A stretch of DNA of 64,000 nucleotides, from positions 172,886-236,885 of the forward strand of contig VZSR01000329.1 in the NCBI GenBank assembly GCA_013398615.1. The letters run 5' to 3'. This DNA comes from Brachypodius melanocephalos (taxonomy: Eukaryota > Chordata > Aves > Passeriformes > Pycnonotidae). A program made the position numbers and the translations under genes. Shown here in pieces: positions 55,701 through 63,308 of the stretch (positions are counted from its first letter, which is position 1; each line of letters opens with the position of its first letter). Under the pieces are notes generated by a model. The model saw only the letters and a program-made list of their open reading frames with translations. It made no database searches and was not told the DNA's origin.

Positions 55701-58700
55701 TATATCCTGTTTCAATGAACATGCAGTGCAAACAGGTACATGATGTAATTTATAACAGTAAATGGTGCACAAAATCTGTAGTACAGTACATTACACTACA
55801 CTTCATCTTGGCAGGTGGCATTTAAAGCCTTAGGAAATTACAATATTCTACTACAAAATCTCAGCTAAAATATTCCGGAAAACAATGAGCGACTTTTGAA
55901 GTAATACATTTTTTTTTTAAATCTGAAAATATCTTTAGGCCCTTCACCTCTCCCTTCTCCCACTGAAGAGGAAGAGACAAAGACCAGCTCTGATGTCATG
56001 CCCAGCATTCCTGATGTATTGCTGCGAAAACTGCGAGTGCACAAATCCCTTCCAGGAAGGTAAAAGCTCATTAGAAGTGGGAATTCATCAGCCAGGAGAA
56101 GTCACACTGATGGTCTCCAGTCAACTTCCCTTACAGAGTTCCGTTCATAGGGAGAGAAATTGTTGCACCTTCTAATGTGCAACACAGATTTGCTGAAAAA
56201 TAAAAAAAAATTGGGGAATGCATCAGCTTCAGTAATCAGAAATTCAGTAATCAGAAGAAAAAAATAAACTTTTTTTCCAGTAACTTTTAAAATTAGTTTG
56301 TGAGTTCTACATAAAAAAATCTTAAATCTTAGTTGCGTGCTACAAGTAGATTTTTATACAGATTTTTCCACTCCTGGTTTCCAGGATTGCTGTTGCAGAT
56401 ATAAACTCATATTGGAAATATTATTTCTCACCCCCATGAAAATAATCTGGCCAGATGATGCTTTCCAATGGTAGATTTTGGGCATGTAAGAGTTCTGCAG
56501 TTTTTCTGAAGGTAACAATTTTTCAGGGAAAAGGAGTTTATTTTGCAAACTTAGGTGAAGGACTCACTTGTGAATTCACTGATTTGGACACTCCAAGACA
56601 TTAAAACAATTCCAAACTTGCTCAGCTAAAAATAATTCTTCCATTCACCCTCATGGTCATTTACCAAAACCACCAGAGCCTTGAGTTATCTGAACTGTCA
56701 ATAAGGATTCTTGGTGCAGGTGAAATAAATATTTCACATCTTTGGTGAAGGAGTTGTTATATACATTATTTTAGATGAATGAATGCATGAGGTGAAGAAC
56801 TTCAGAGAGACCATTGCTTGATTGTGATCAATACTGAAAAGTAGTGGAAAACTCTTGAAACTCAAACATATATTTTGCTGTTCTTCTCAATTAAGTATTA
56901 GAACAGCTTTGTTTTTAGAGAAAAAACTCATTAAAATGTGAATTTTTTTAACTTTTATTTTTAGCTCCCCACCACTCACTGAAAAAGAAGTTGAGGTAAG
57001 TATGTTGTTATTTTAGACATATGTTCTAATCTTGAGTGGTTACTTTAAGTCTAAGGGTGGTTATTAGAATGAGGTAATGGGGTGATTTTTTTCCCACAAA
57101 TATATTTCTCATTTAAAAAAAAAATCATCAAAATAACAATTTTGTGAAATATGAGCAATAGCTATTGTAAAATAACAGAATAGGAATAAGCAAAACATTT
57201 GTTTGTGTTTTTCATAATAAAATGCAAATTCACTTTGGAAATCATTTTAGTATTCTAAGGTAGTAAAAAAAATTGAGATTAAATAAGACCAGAAACCAAC
57301 CAATTTAAATTGCATTTTTATTGGCCAATGTGAGCTTTGGGGCATTTTTTAATAATATCCTGCTGTTAGTTTACATAATTTTTATTTTCTTAGTTCAAGC
57401 CAATTATTTTGTTTGCAGATTGTTCTTTAGCTTGTAGCCTTTGTTTCTTGTATTTTTTAAATCATGTACTGGTTAAGAAAAAGATCTTTATTTACAACAC
57501 TGCAGTCTACTGGAACTGTTGGTGCCTGGTGCTTTGCAAAGTATTAACCCTAAGAAATAATGAAAAGAAAAAGAAAGAAACAATCTTTAAGAGAAGGGTG
57601 CAAGAAAAAAAAAATGTTAGCACTTGATATTTTGCTGGCTTCAGAGGTAGATGTTTATCCCTTGGGTAAAACAATGCTCATGGTGAGCTCATCCCTGGAC
57701 TTCCTCTGCACAGACTATCTGTTTAAAAACCTTGGGGACCCTTGGAGGAAGTCCAGCTAGAAAACAGATCCATTGTGATTCTGGTGCTTCTGGTAGGCTG
57801 CTTCCTTCATTATGTCTCTGCCCTGCAGAGCTCCCAGAAAAACATGCAGGAAAAGAGGCAGCAATGCATTTATTATTCCCATTTCAGAGGAAGTAAATAG
57901 AAGTGATTTTTCAAAGAAAACCAATTTTAAAATACTTTCAATTCTCTGTTTCAATACTTATTTAAGCAGCAAAGTTTGTTAAACACATACCTTATCCATA
58001 AGTTGTTATGGAAAATTATATTCCTGTGAGACTTACTGGAAAATGCCTTTTTTGATCCGAACAGAACGTATTTGTGCAACTCTCCTTGGCCTTTAGAAAT
58101 GATAGTTATACATTGGAATCTAGAATTCAGCAGGCAGAGAGAGAGAGAAATCTCACTGAAGAGAATGCTGAGAAGGAACTGGAAAACTTTAAAGCAGCCA
58201 TTACGGTAAGAAAACAGTGGGAATTCTTTTCCTGAGCTGTAGTGTACATTGCAAATGTGTTTGACTTGTAAATTCAGCCCTAAAACTTCATTTTCTGTTG
58301 CTCAAACTCCTTGCCATGAGCTGCCTACTACTCTGAGAGAGGGCACGTTCTGCCAGAGTGGGCCTGCATTGCTGGAAATGCCATGGGGATGCTTCCCTGG
58401 GTCTAGCAGATTTCGGGAATAAATACTAGGAATTTGCTGTTCAGTGCCTTCAATAAGCCTGGGACATAGCTAAGAGCATTCAGAACTGCAGTTTGAGCTG
58501 ACCCATGCTCTCCTGGGCAAGACCTTCCTTAGCAGTAGATTTGAGGTGTCCAGATATGAGAGACACCAAAATGATTTGAAACCTGAATCCTGAGATCTGT
58601 GACTTGAAATGGTTCTTAACTGCAGATCCTAGAGAGCATGACATGTGAAAGGAAACAGCAAGGAATGCTTAAGGAGTAATACAATCTCAGGATCAGGTTT

Positions 58701-61700
58701 TGGGCCTGAATACACTTTCATTCCAGCTGTTCTTGGTGTTTCTTCATAGCAGTAGTTTTGAGTCCTTCCTGCCAGCTTTCTCTGGGTTTTCTAACTGGAA
58801 TGACAAATTTATAAGATGTGTCAACCTAAGTGCTGTGCATAAAGGGAGGCATGGTTAGACACCAGGCTGATAAATAAAATAGCTTTAGATCCAGCAAAGA
58901 GGTGCTGCCATTCTTATGAGAACAGTGAGGAGAACATATGATTCTCCCATTTATTTGATCAAGAACATCATCAGGTAAGAAACTACACAATTGAAGAAAG
59001 ATTGTGATCTTCACATCTTTTCATCTGGAATTACAAATCTCCATTTTCAAATTAATTGCTTCTGGTAAACAAAAATGTTGAGAATATTTTGAGGTTCTTC
59101 CCTCTGTTCCCTGTGTAAACAGCAAGCAGAAACAGCCTATTAAATCTCAGGGTTTTCAGACCCAAATAAGTCTGTTAGATTTGCCTTGTATTTCTGTCAA
59201 GAATCCCTAATTAGGCACCACGGTTCATGTTGCCAGCATGGGACAGATGTGATTAGGATTTTCTTCCTTTAAGCAGTTCCCATGCTACAGGCTGGCTTTT
59301 ACAAGCTTTTTTACATGATTTATAACAAAGTGGAAACTGCCTTCCCTATGAGAGCTTTTGTTCTGGACAATGGAATAAACTAACAAGCAATTAAAAGCAG
59401 TGATGGCTTCTGTAAAATCTCTGTCGTACTAGACCTAGCCTTGTTCCAGTCTCATGGAGAGGTTATCTTCATTTCTGCAGGACAGGCACATGTTTTATTG
59501 CTCAGTGACAGTTCTATCAGTCTTTCTGATTTTTTTTAATCAGTCTTGTGATAATTGATGTGTTATTCAGAAGCCTAATTTCAGGAGAAAGCTGATCTAC
59601 CTAAATTTCAGATTTTTTTGAGAAAATAAGGAGGTTACAGTTGTCAAGAAAAAAAGGAAAATCTGAAAATCTGTGCATGATTTCTTCACACAGATTTCCT
59701 TATGACTTTTTGGTTCTTACAGTCAAATTTTGGTTGCAATTTATTATCAAAGTAGCATTGCAATTCTTGAGACTGTAATGTGTTATTTTTGCAAATAAGC
59801 GAAGTATCATGGAACTGAAAGAACACACGTGGCCTTCTTAACACATTGTGCCCAGAAAATTAAAATGTCCTTTGTCCCTCGCAATCATTTTTAAGAGGTA
59901 GTCGAAATGAGCTTAGCATTTTTGGAGTTCACAGGTAGTGGGGCATGTTTCACTATAGATTTCAGGAGGGAAAATACTGCAAATGTGCTAAGCCCTCTCT
60001 AATTCCTCAAACTGAGGATTTCCTCAGATTGCAGTGGAGCACAGCGCTTTGGGCAGGGTGCGTGGTGGCACTGCTGGCACTCCTCTGGGGCTAACCTCTC
60101 CATGTTGAGTTCTGCCTGGACATTTCTACCTCGTTTTGGGGCTCTGGCCATTCAGTTTGAGCTAAAAACACGCTGATAAAGCTGCTGTATTTTTGCTTCA
60201 GTCCTCAGCTCACCTGTGGCATCACTATGAGCACAGGGAAGCCTACCAGAAGCTGCTGGAGGACATCGCGGTGCTGCGGCGTTTGGCTGCCAGGCTCTCC
60301 AGCCGCGCCGAGATGGTCGGGGCCGTTCGCCAGGTGAGAGCATCCTGGGGTTAAACTGCACCCTGCACCCACAGGATCACTCTTGGCCAGCCTGGGCTAG
60401 AGGTTATGTTCACCCTCTGAGTTTTATTTGCCATTTTGACAGATTAAAGATGTCTGTTGTAGCGTCAGGTAACGCACCACAGCAGCCTGGAAATAGAATG
60501 CCAGCGGAAGAAGATTGCCCATTAAGCTATTTAACATCTGTACAACAGGAGCATATATTTTGTTCAGAGCTACAGCTGCATCACAAGAAAGTAATTTCAG
60601 ATCAGTGCAGCACAAATAAGAAAACTTTTCTGGGTCAAAAAACTCATTTAATTCAGTCACCTGCCTTTGGCAATAGCTCAGGCAATTACAAAGAGAACAG
60701 AGTGAGTATAAATAAGAGCACATCGATACCCTCCCAGATTCAAGAATGTTCTCTCTGCCCTCTAAACCAGATTGATGCCAGTGACGAAGACCTTTGAGAG
60801 TTTGAAAACAGATGTGGTATTCCACATAAGTAATCAGATAGGCACACAGGCAGGGTATATGACTATTTGACAAAATAAATTATTATATTCTGTAAAATGC
60901 GTGTGAATTGGCATTTTCTTCTAACTATCTTAGGAATTTTCAGTCATGGAGGCACCAATATTTCCCTAGGAACAACAACTCCAGATTTAGGCCTGACTTG
61001 GAGCATACATATAGAGCAAATTGATTTGTTGGAGATGTTTACCTGGGTATTTCCTTCTTTTCTTCCTTAGGAGAAGCGTATGTCAAAGGCAACAGAAGTA
61101 ATGATGCAGTATGTGGAGAATCTGAAAAGGACATATGAAAAGGATCATGCTGAGCTAATGGAGTTCAAGAAACTTGCCAACCAGAATTCTAGCAGAAGCT
61201 ATGGTGCATCTGGTAAAGAAAAATAAAAATTTAAGGGTTTGTCTTGCCTCTAATTCAGAGAGATGTTGGTGCTATTAACGATTTAAAGTAAAGTATTGTG
61301 AAACCTGTTTGTGAAGTTCTGATCTACAGGAGTAAATTTTTAAAAGTTACAAAAATAAGTTAAAATGTTTCATATGAGCCATACTTAATGCTATAGTACA
61401 GGAATTTGAAATCACTATCCTTACCAAATTCTGATGACATCCAATTACATTTTCTTATGACCTCTTGCAAATCCATATATCCTGCACAATATTAATGCAA
61501 CTACCTTTTAGGTCCAGATGATGGCAAAATTTCATTGTTAAAAACACTTTTTTCTTTTTGCAACCTTTGCAGCCTTATTTAGAGATACTCATATAGTCTA
61601 AGACTGTTCTTTATTTTTGTTTCTGTGCAGAAGATGGGGTTCCTCGTTCATCTAGATCCATGTCTCTCACTGTTGGAAAGGTATTTCTACAATACAAAGA

Positions 61701-63308
61701 AAACAAACATTTTAGTGACATTTCTTTGTCTGCATGCACTCAGTTCTTTAGGCTGTGCTCAAAGCAGTGCTGGTAAATTCTCAATATTGTTCATGCATTT
61801 TAGTGCATGTGCTTTGCAGTTTTGGGTACATGATTTAGTATGACTTTGTGCAATAATGATAGTGCCTGATGTGAAATTCCAGTGTTTTATTTCTAAAAAA
61901 CTTCTAAGTGTTGGAGATCAAGTCTATCACAAAACTTGCTAAAACAACCAGTGGTTTGGGAGCCATGAAATGAAATTAGGTAATCAGGTACATTATATTC
62001 AGTCTGTTTATTTGCATATTTTTATTTGATTGGGTTGTAGTCCTTTTGGTTTAGTTTATTCCTGCCACCTGGAGTGTTGGATATAAAGAATTTCAGCACA
62101 GAGCATGCTGAGGGCAGGATGGGATTTCAGAATGAGAACCCCATAAGCTGAAGTAGAGGTCTCAAAAAAGAGACTAAATTTAACAGGGACAAGTCCAGAT
62201 AATAGAGGGGAGGAGAAAAAGAACCCAAACCCTAGAATGGGATGCAGATTTCCCAGTGCAGTTTTTCAGGAGCACATTAAATAAAACCAACATTAATGAA
62301 TAGGTATGATTGGTTTTGTCTAGAACCAGAATCGTGGAGTGACTCCTAAGTATTCACTAAACCTTTAGTGTTTAACTGCTTTCCTGTAAAGTTGTCTAGA
62401 GCAGAATCTTAGAAGTGTTTGGATATGCACTAAAACAAAGCTGTTAGGTGCTGTAAATGTTTTGATGTTTTCACTCAGTTGGAAGCATAGATTTTACAGG
62501 ATGGAGCATTTGGCTACTTAACAAATTACAGCAAAAATTTACATACTCTGTACTTGAGCTGGAATATATTGTCACAGTTAGCATGTGTTTGTCATAAGAA
62601 AGATTTTTTTTAATGGTCTTTGGGAAATATAAGCAGTGTTGCATGATGCTATTTGATAATTCAGGAGCGGGGGGAAGGGGCTGCTCTTTCGTGGAAGGAA
62701 TGGAAGTTTTTGTTTCAGTAAATTATAATTAATAGGTTTACATGTAATTAATATATCATAGTGGGTACAGTATATCATAATAGGTACGTAGCAAGACAAG
62801 AATTTTGTGTGTGACTTCATTATTTCCAGTCATTGTGACACTGTGATACCCCAGTATCATTATGTATCTGCTTTAATCAAAGATGAAGGCCTATGATAAG
62901 AGCTGACAGTATAAACTGAGAACACTTCTGTTGTGGGATTGACACTGCTGGGCATTTAGTAGGAGGGAAAAGAGCAGCATCTCTGTGCCACACCTCATTT
63001 CACATGAAGCACTTGCCATACCAGGCAGTACAAGATGAATTTCTGGGGAAAACCATGACCTTTTATTTTACTTTTCCTCCCAACTCTCTCTTTTCCAAAG
63101 GGGACACTGACCTACACCTTTGCCACACCGATTAACCCACAGAACTCTTCTTCATTCTGTCTTGTTGTATGGTAGAAAAAGTAATTGTTGTTTCTCCCAG
63201 AATATGCCTCGGAGGAGAGTCAGTGTTGCAGTTGTTCCTAAATTTAACTCCTTGAACATTCCTGGTCAGTCACCAACAGCTTCACCTATACCTTCAATGC
63301 CATCCCTG
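40723..63308 (+). CDS. IRAG1: IRAG1 (MRVI1) coding region, 16 exons, 3' end cut by window edge
   Basis: Inositol 1,4,5-trisphosphate receptor-associated cGMP-kinase substrate 1. Join: 40723-40791, 45669-45769, 46853-46923, 48244-48417, 49378-49455, 49925-49974, 50392-50433, 51012-51602, 53457-53535, 55939-56059, 56965-56995, 58065-58205, 60202-60333, 61071-61212, 61631-61680, 63201-63308. Every intron is GT-AG and phases agree, giving 660 codons without a stop. Identification rests on blocks I recognise from mammalian IRAG1, such as SEEDKKKNLELLEEAK (exon 4), QVQPVRMQKLTKLRE (exon 8), LVGLKLPELSEAAEQEK (exon 9), the coiled-coil core (exons 12-14) and MPRRRVSVAVVPKFN (exon 16). In the family the protein is ER-anchored, binds the InsP3 receptor and cGMP kinase I-beta, and lowers calcium release when phosphorylated. 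The paralogue IRAG2/LRMP shares the coiled coil, but the N-terminal half and the RRRVSV site here match IRAG1. The C-terminal tail and membrane anchor are missing because the window ends. Exon numbers are local to this window. Confidence 0.95.
42794..42808 (+). repeat. 15-C homopolymer
   Basis: An uninterrupted run of C inside intron 1. It is a likely sequencing-length uncertainty. Confidence 0.85.
43649..43679. other. Poly-T run plus assembly gap
   Basis: Twenty-one T at 43649-43669 run directly into ten N (43670-43679). The N block is an assembly placeholder and its true length is unknown. Confidence 0.97.
44392..44508 (-). mobile_element. CR1-type LINE fragment, reverse orientation
   Basis: It begins with the reverse complement of a CR1 3' tail (GGAATAGAATAGAATGG). 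It continues as a 'tttaggatggaagggcccttaaaggtcatgcagttccaactccctgttatggacagggacaccttccc' region, which is the antisense CR1 3' end. It stops at AGACCAGGTTGCTCAGA. Confidence 0.92.
45669..45769 (+). CDS. IRAG1: IRAG1 exon 2
   Basis: The acceptor is CACCATTCAG and the donor is AACAG|gtacta. It enters in phase 0 and leaves with two bases carried over. It encodes codons 24-56 with CSTPSIVLPENALTPDTE and DKNLVN, matching mammalian CSPTPTIVLTGD...TDKNLAN. The last codon is completed as Arg in exon 3. The segment is low-complexity and acidic/threonine-rich, with no folded domain visible. Confidence 0.9.
45770..46852 (+). other. IRAG1: IRAG1 intron 2
   Basis: A 1.1-kb AT-rich intron with canonical ends. 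Nothing further is recognised in it. Confidence 0.75.
46853..46923 (+). CDS. IRAG1: IRAG1 exon 3
   Basis: The acceptor follows a long pyrimidine tract (TTTTCTCTCCAG) and the donor is TCG|gtaaga. It encodes about codons 57-80, a basic Ser/Arg/His-rich stretch (RPRSPHRRHSNRATRNS) followed by TSSLTSV. Mammalian IRAG1 has a comparable basic segment ([22 protein letters not shown]). One base of the final Asp/Gly-type codon is carried into exon 4. Confidence 0.88.
46924..48243 (+). other. IRAG1: IRAG1 intron 3
   Basis: A 1.3-kb intron with canonical ends. Only short A/C-rich simple sequence is seen (near 47430). Confidence 0.75.
48244..48417 (+). CDS. IRAG1: IRAG1 exon 4, highly conserved block
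   Basis: The acceptor is TTTCCTACACAG and the donor ACAG|gtacga. It is 174 nt long with phase 1 on both sides, so it is symmetric. It encodes codons 81-138, including GHVIDLVNDPLPDVKISEED and KVSERFLTRRGRKSRSS. This is nearly identical to the mammalian protein and is the strongest single piece of evidence for the gene. The basic RRGRKSRSS end is a plausible kinase-substrate or binding patch; I infer that from composition only. In cattle the cGMP kinase I-beta contact has been mapped to the N-terminal part of the protein, but I cannot place it exactly here. Confidence 0.96.
48418..49377 (+). other. IRAG1: IRAG1 intron 4
   Basis: A 0.96-kb intron, with a short 19-bp tandem repeat at 49083-49146 and a branch/acceptor region leading to the NAGNAG site. 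Confidence 0.75.
49083..49146 (+). repeat. 19-bp tandem repeat, three units
   Basis: The units are ATTCCCTGTGTCAATTGAA (49083-49101), ATTCTCTGTATCAATAGAA (49109-49127) and ATTCCCTGTATCAATAGAA (49128-49146). Seven bases separate the first two; the last two are contiguous. A weaker relic may precede them. Confidence 0.8.
49378..49455 (+). CDS. IRAG1: IRAG1 exon 5, with a NAGNAG tandem acceptor
   Basis: The acceptor region reads AATGAAGCAG|TTTCC. The proximal AG (49376-49377) gives an 81-nt-spaced product beginning Ala-Val-Ser-Pro, as in mammals. The distal AG (49379-49380) gives Val-Ser-Pro, one Ala shorter. The donor is TCAG|gtaaaa. Phase is 1 on both sides and the exon is 78 nt. It encodes a Ser/Pro-rich segment ending SRSNSLTLPLPS, which matches mammalian SRSNSLTVPTPP. 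RSNS resembles an RxxS kinase site. Confidence 0.9.
49456..50391 (+). other. IRAG1: IRAG1 introns 5 and 6 (flanking exon 6)
   Basis: Intron 5 is 49456-49924 and intron 6 is 49975-50391. Both are short and AT-rich. A T-rich run (about 49764-49786) lies in intron 5. Nothing else is recognised. Confidence 0.7.
49925..49974 (+). CDS. IRAG1: IRAG1 exon 6
   Basis: The acceptor is ATCTTTCAG and the donor GGGCAG|gtaaga. It enters in phase 1 and leaves in phase 0. It encodes codons 165-181, GSDACTTTSIESVSPGQ, corresponding to a poorly conserved linker in mammals (GLDVCSGPPSP...). It was placed by phase, strong splice sites and position. Confidence 0.82.
50392..50433 (+). CDS. IRAG1: IRAG1 exon 7, 42-nt micro-exon
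   Basis: The acceptor is TTTTTTTTGCTAG and the donor GAG|gtaagt, a near-consensus site. It encodes 14 codons, NNRIVKEDDRQTAE, with phase 0 on both sides. The linker is variable between species, so the call rests on the splice sites, the open frame and its fit between exons 6 and 8. Skipping it would keep frame. Confidence 0.72.
50434..51011 (+). other. IRAG1: IRAG1 intron 7
   Basis: A 578-nt intron with canonical ends. Nothing else is recognised. Confidence 0.7.
51012..51602 (+). CDS. IRAG1: IRAG1 exon 8, largest coding exon
   Basis: The acceptor is CTGTACTTTCAG and the donor GAGAG|gtaagt. It encodes 197 codons (196-392), phase 0 on both sides. The start (KGLIDRRQNDQRKISQGRL, then QKENFDP-like QKENFD) and end (DLQIQVQPVRMQKLTKLRE) are almost the same as in mammals. 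So is PPLLRAVSWDSLEPG near the last third. The middle is divergent, polar and probably disordered. An open minus-strand frame across it is a shadow of this exon. Confidence 0.95.
51603..53456 (+). other. IRAG1: IRAG1 intron 8
   Basis: A 1.85-kb intron carrying one sense-orientation CR1 fragment (listed separately). The remainder is AT-rich without recognisable features. Confidence 0.75.
52506..52735 (+). mobile_element. CR1-type LINE fragment (3' end)
   Basis: It contains a 'tggcacaggttgcccagggaa' region, 'tggatgccccatccctggc', 'caatgccaggctggacaggacttgg' and 'aaggtccttttcaatccaagccattct', followed by ATAAATCTTTGATTCTAT as a decayed 3' microsatellite tail. Confidence 0.93.
53457..53535 (+). 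CDS. IRAG1: IRAG1 exon 9
   Basis: The acceptor is TCTCTTCACAG; the donor AAAAG|gtgtag is weak. It encodes codons 393-418, beginning EHILMRNQNLVGLKLPELSE and ending AAEQEK, nearly invariant against mammals. It enters in phase 0 and carries one base over. Confidence 0.95.
53536..55938 (+). other. IRAG1: IRAG1 intron 9
   Basis: A 2.4-kb intron with a weak GTGTAG donor. No transposon or exon is recognised inside. Confidence 0.7.
55939..56059 (+). CDS. IRAG1: IRAG1 exon 10
   Basis: The acceptor is ATATCTTTAG and the donor GGAAG|gtaaaa. It is 121 nt long, entering in phase 1 and leaving in phase 2. It encodes an acidic PSPTEEEETKTSSDVMPSIP stretch, then [15 protein letters not shown]. The mammalian counterpart is [33 protein letters not shown]. 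Confidence 0.94.
56060..58064 (+). other. IRAG1: IRAG1 introns 10 and 11 (flanking exon 11)
   Basis: Intron 10 is 56060-56964 and intron 11 is 56996-58064. Both have canonical ends and A/T-rich runs. Nothing further is recognised. Confidence 0.7.
56965..56995 (+). CDS. IRAG1: IRAG1 exon 11, 31-nt micro-exon
   Basis: The acceptor is TTTTATTTTTAG and the donor GAG|gtaagt. It completes a Ser codon and encodes SPPLTEKEVE, matching mammalian SAPPLTEKEVE. At 31 nt it is not a multiple of three, so skipping it would shift the frame. Gene-prediction programs may miss it. Confidence 0.93.
58065..58205 (+). CDS. IRAG1: IRAG1 exon 12, start of coiled-coil core
   Basis: The acceptor is GATCCGAACAG, with its pyrimidine tract interrupted by purines; the donor is ACG|gtaaga. 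It encodes 47 codons (470-516), from NVFVQLSLAFRNDSYTLESR to TEKELENFKAAIT-like AEKELENFKAAIT. It is highly charged with heptad-like Leu/Ile spacing. This segment is shared by the IRAG1/IRAG2 (LRMP) family and is linked in the literature to InsP3-receptor association. Confidence 0.96.
58206..60201 (+). other. IRAG1: IRAG1 intron 12
   Basis: A 2-kb intron, AT-rich but rising in GC toward exon 13 (about 60030-60120). No repeats or exons are recognised. Confidence 0.7.
60202..60333 (+). CDS. IRAG1: IRAG1 exon 13, coiled-coil core
   Basis: The acceptor is TTTTTGCTTCAG and the donor CAG|gtgaga. It encodes codons 517-560, including WHHYEHREAYQKLLEDIAVL and RRLAARLSSRAEMVGAVRQ, close to identical to mammals. 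It is noticeably GC-richer, with several CpG, than the AT-rich introns on either side. Phase is 0 on both sides. Confidence 0.97.
60334..61070 (+). other. IRAG1: IRAG1 intron 13
   Basis: A 737-nt intron mostly occupied by the exon-like ORF described separately. Its own ends (gtgaga...ttccttag) are canonical and the flanking exons join in frame without it. Confidence 0.8.
60443..60879 (+). other. Exon-like ORF with poly(A) signal inside IRAG1 intron 13
   Basis: A good acceptor (TTTTATTTGCCATTTTGACAG) ends at 60442. An ATG at 60450 opens 116 codons ending at TGA 60795-60797, and AATAAA lies at 60874-60879 with a GTGTG-containing stretch just after. The product is polar (Ser/Asn/Gln-rich, ending QIDASDEDL), with no motif I recognise. 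Exon 13 ends in phase 0, and splicing it to 60443 would read IKDVCCSVR then stop, not this ORF. A GTGAGT donor-like site follows codon 84 (60702). It could be an alternative terminal exon, a relic or chance; the opposite strand is also open here. Confidence 0.2.
61071..61212 (+). CDS. IRAG1: IRAG1 exon 14, coiled-coil core
   Basis: The acceptor is TTTTCTTCCTTAG and the donor TCTG|gtaaag. It encodes codons 561-607, EKRMSKATEVMMQYVENLKR followed by TYEKDHAELMEFKKLANQNS. It is an uninterrupted amphipathic helix segment and nearly identical to the mammalian sequence. One base is carried over. Confidence 0.97.
61213..63200 (+). other. IRAG1: IRAG1 introns 14 and 15 (flanking exon 15)
   Basis: Intron 14 is 61213-61630 and intron 15 is 61681-63200. 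They are AT-rich with no recognised repeats or extra exons. Confidence 0.7.
61631..61680 (+). CDS. IRAG1: IRAG1 exon 15, first of two C-terminal kinase sites
   Basis: The acceptor is TTTCTGTGCAG and the donor AAG|gtattt. It encodes codons 608-624, EDGVPRSSRSMSLTVGK. The serine of RSMSL (codon 619) aligns with the human platelet site reported as Ser664. The mammalian form reads EDGVPRTARSMSLTLGK. Confidence 0.95.
63201..63308 (+). CDS. IRAG1: IRAG1 exon 16, RRRVSV kinase site
   Basis: The acceptor is TTTCTCCCAG and the donor CTG|gtgagt. It encodes codons 625-660, NMPRRRVSVAVVPKFNSLNI, then a Pro/Ser-rich run (PGQSPTASPIPSMPSL). RRRVS is a textbook RRxS site for cGMP- and cAMP-dependent kinases; its serine (codon 632) aligns with human Ser677. 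This is the last exon visible, and the protein continues outside the window. Confidence 0.96.

Noticed and set aside
60424..60873. 149-codon minus-strand open frame
   Set aside because: Cys/Leu-rich antisense of the exon-like ORF in IRAG1 intron 13, with no motif or signal of its own.
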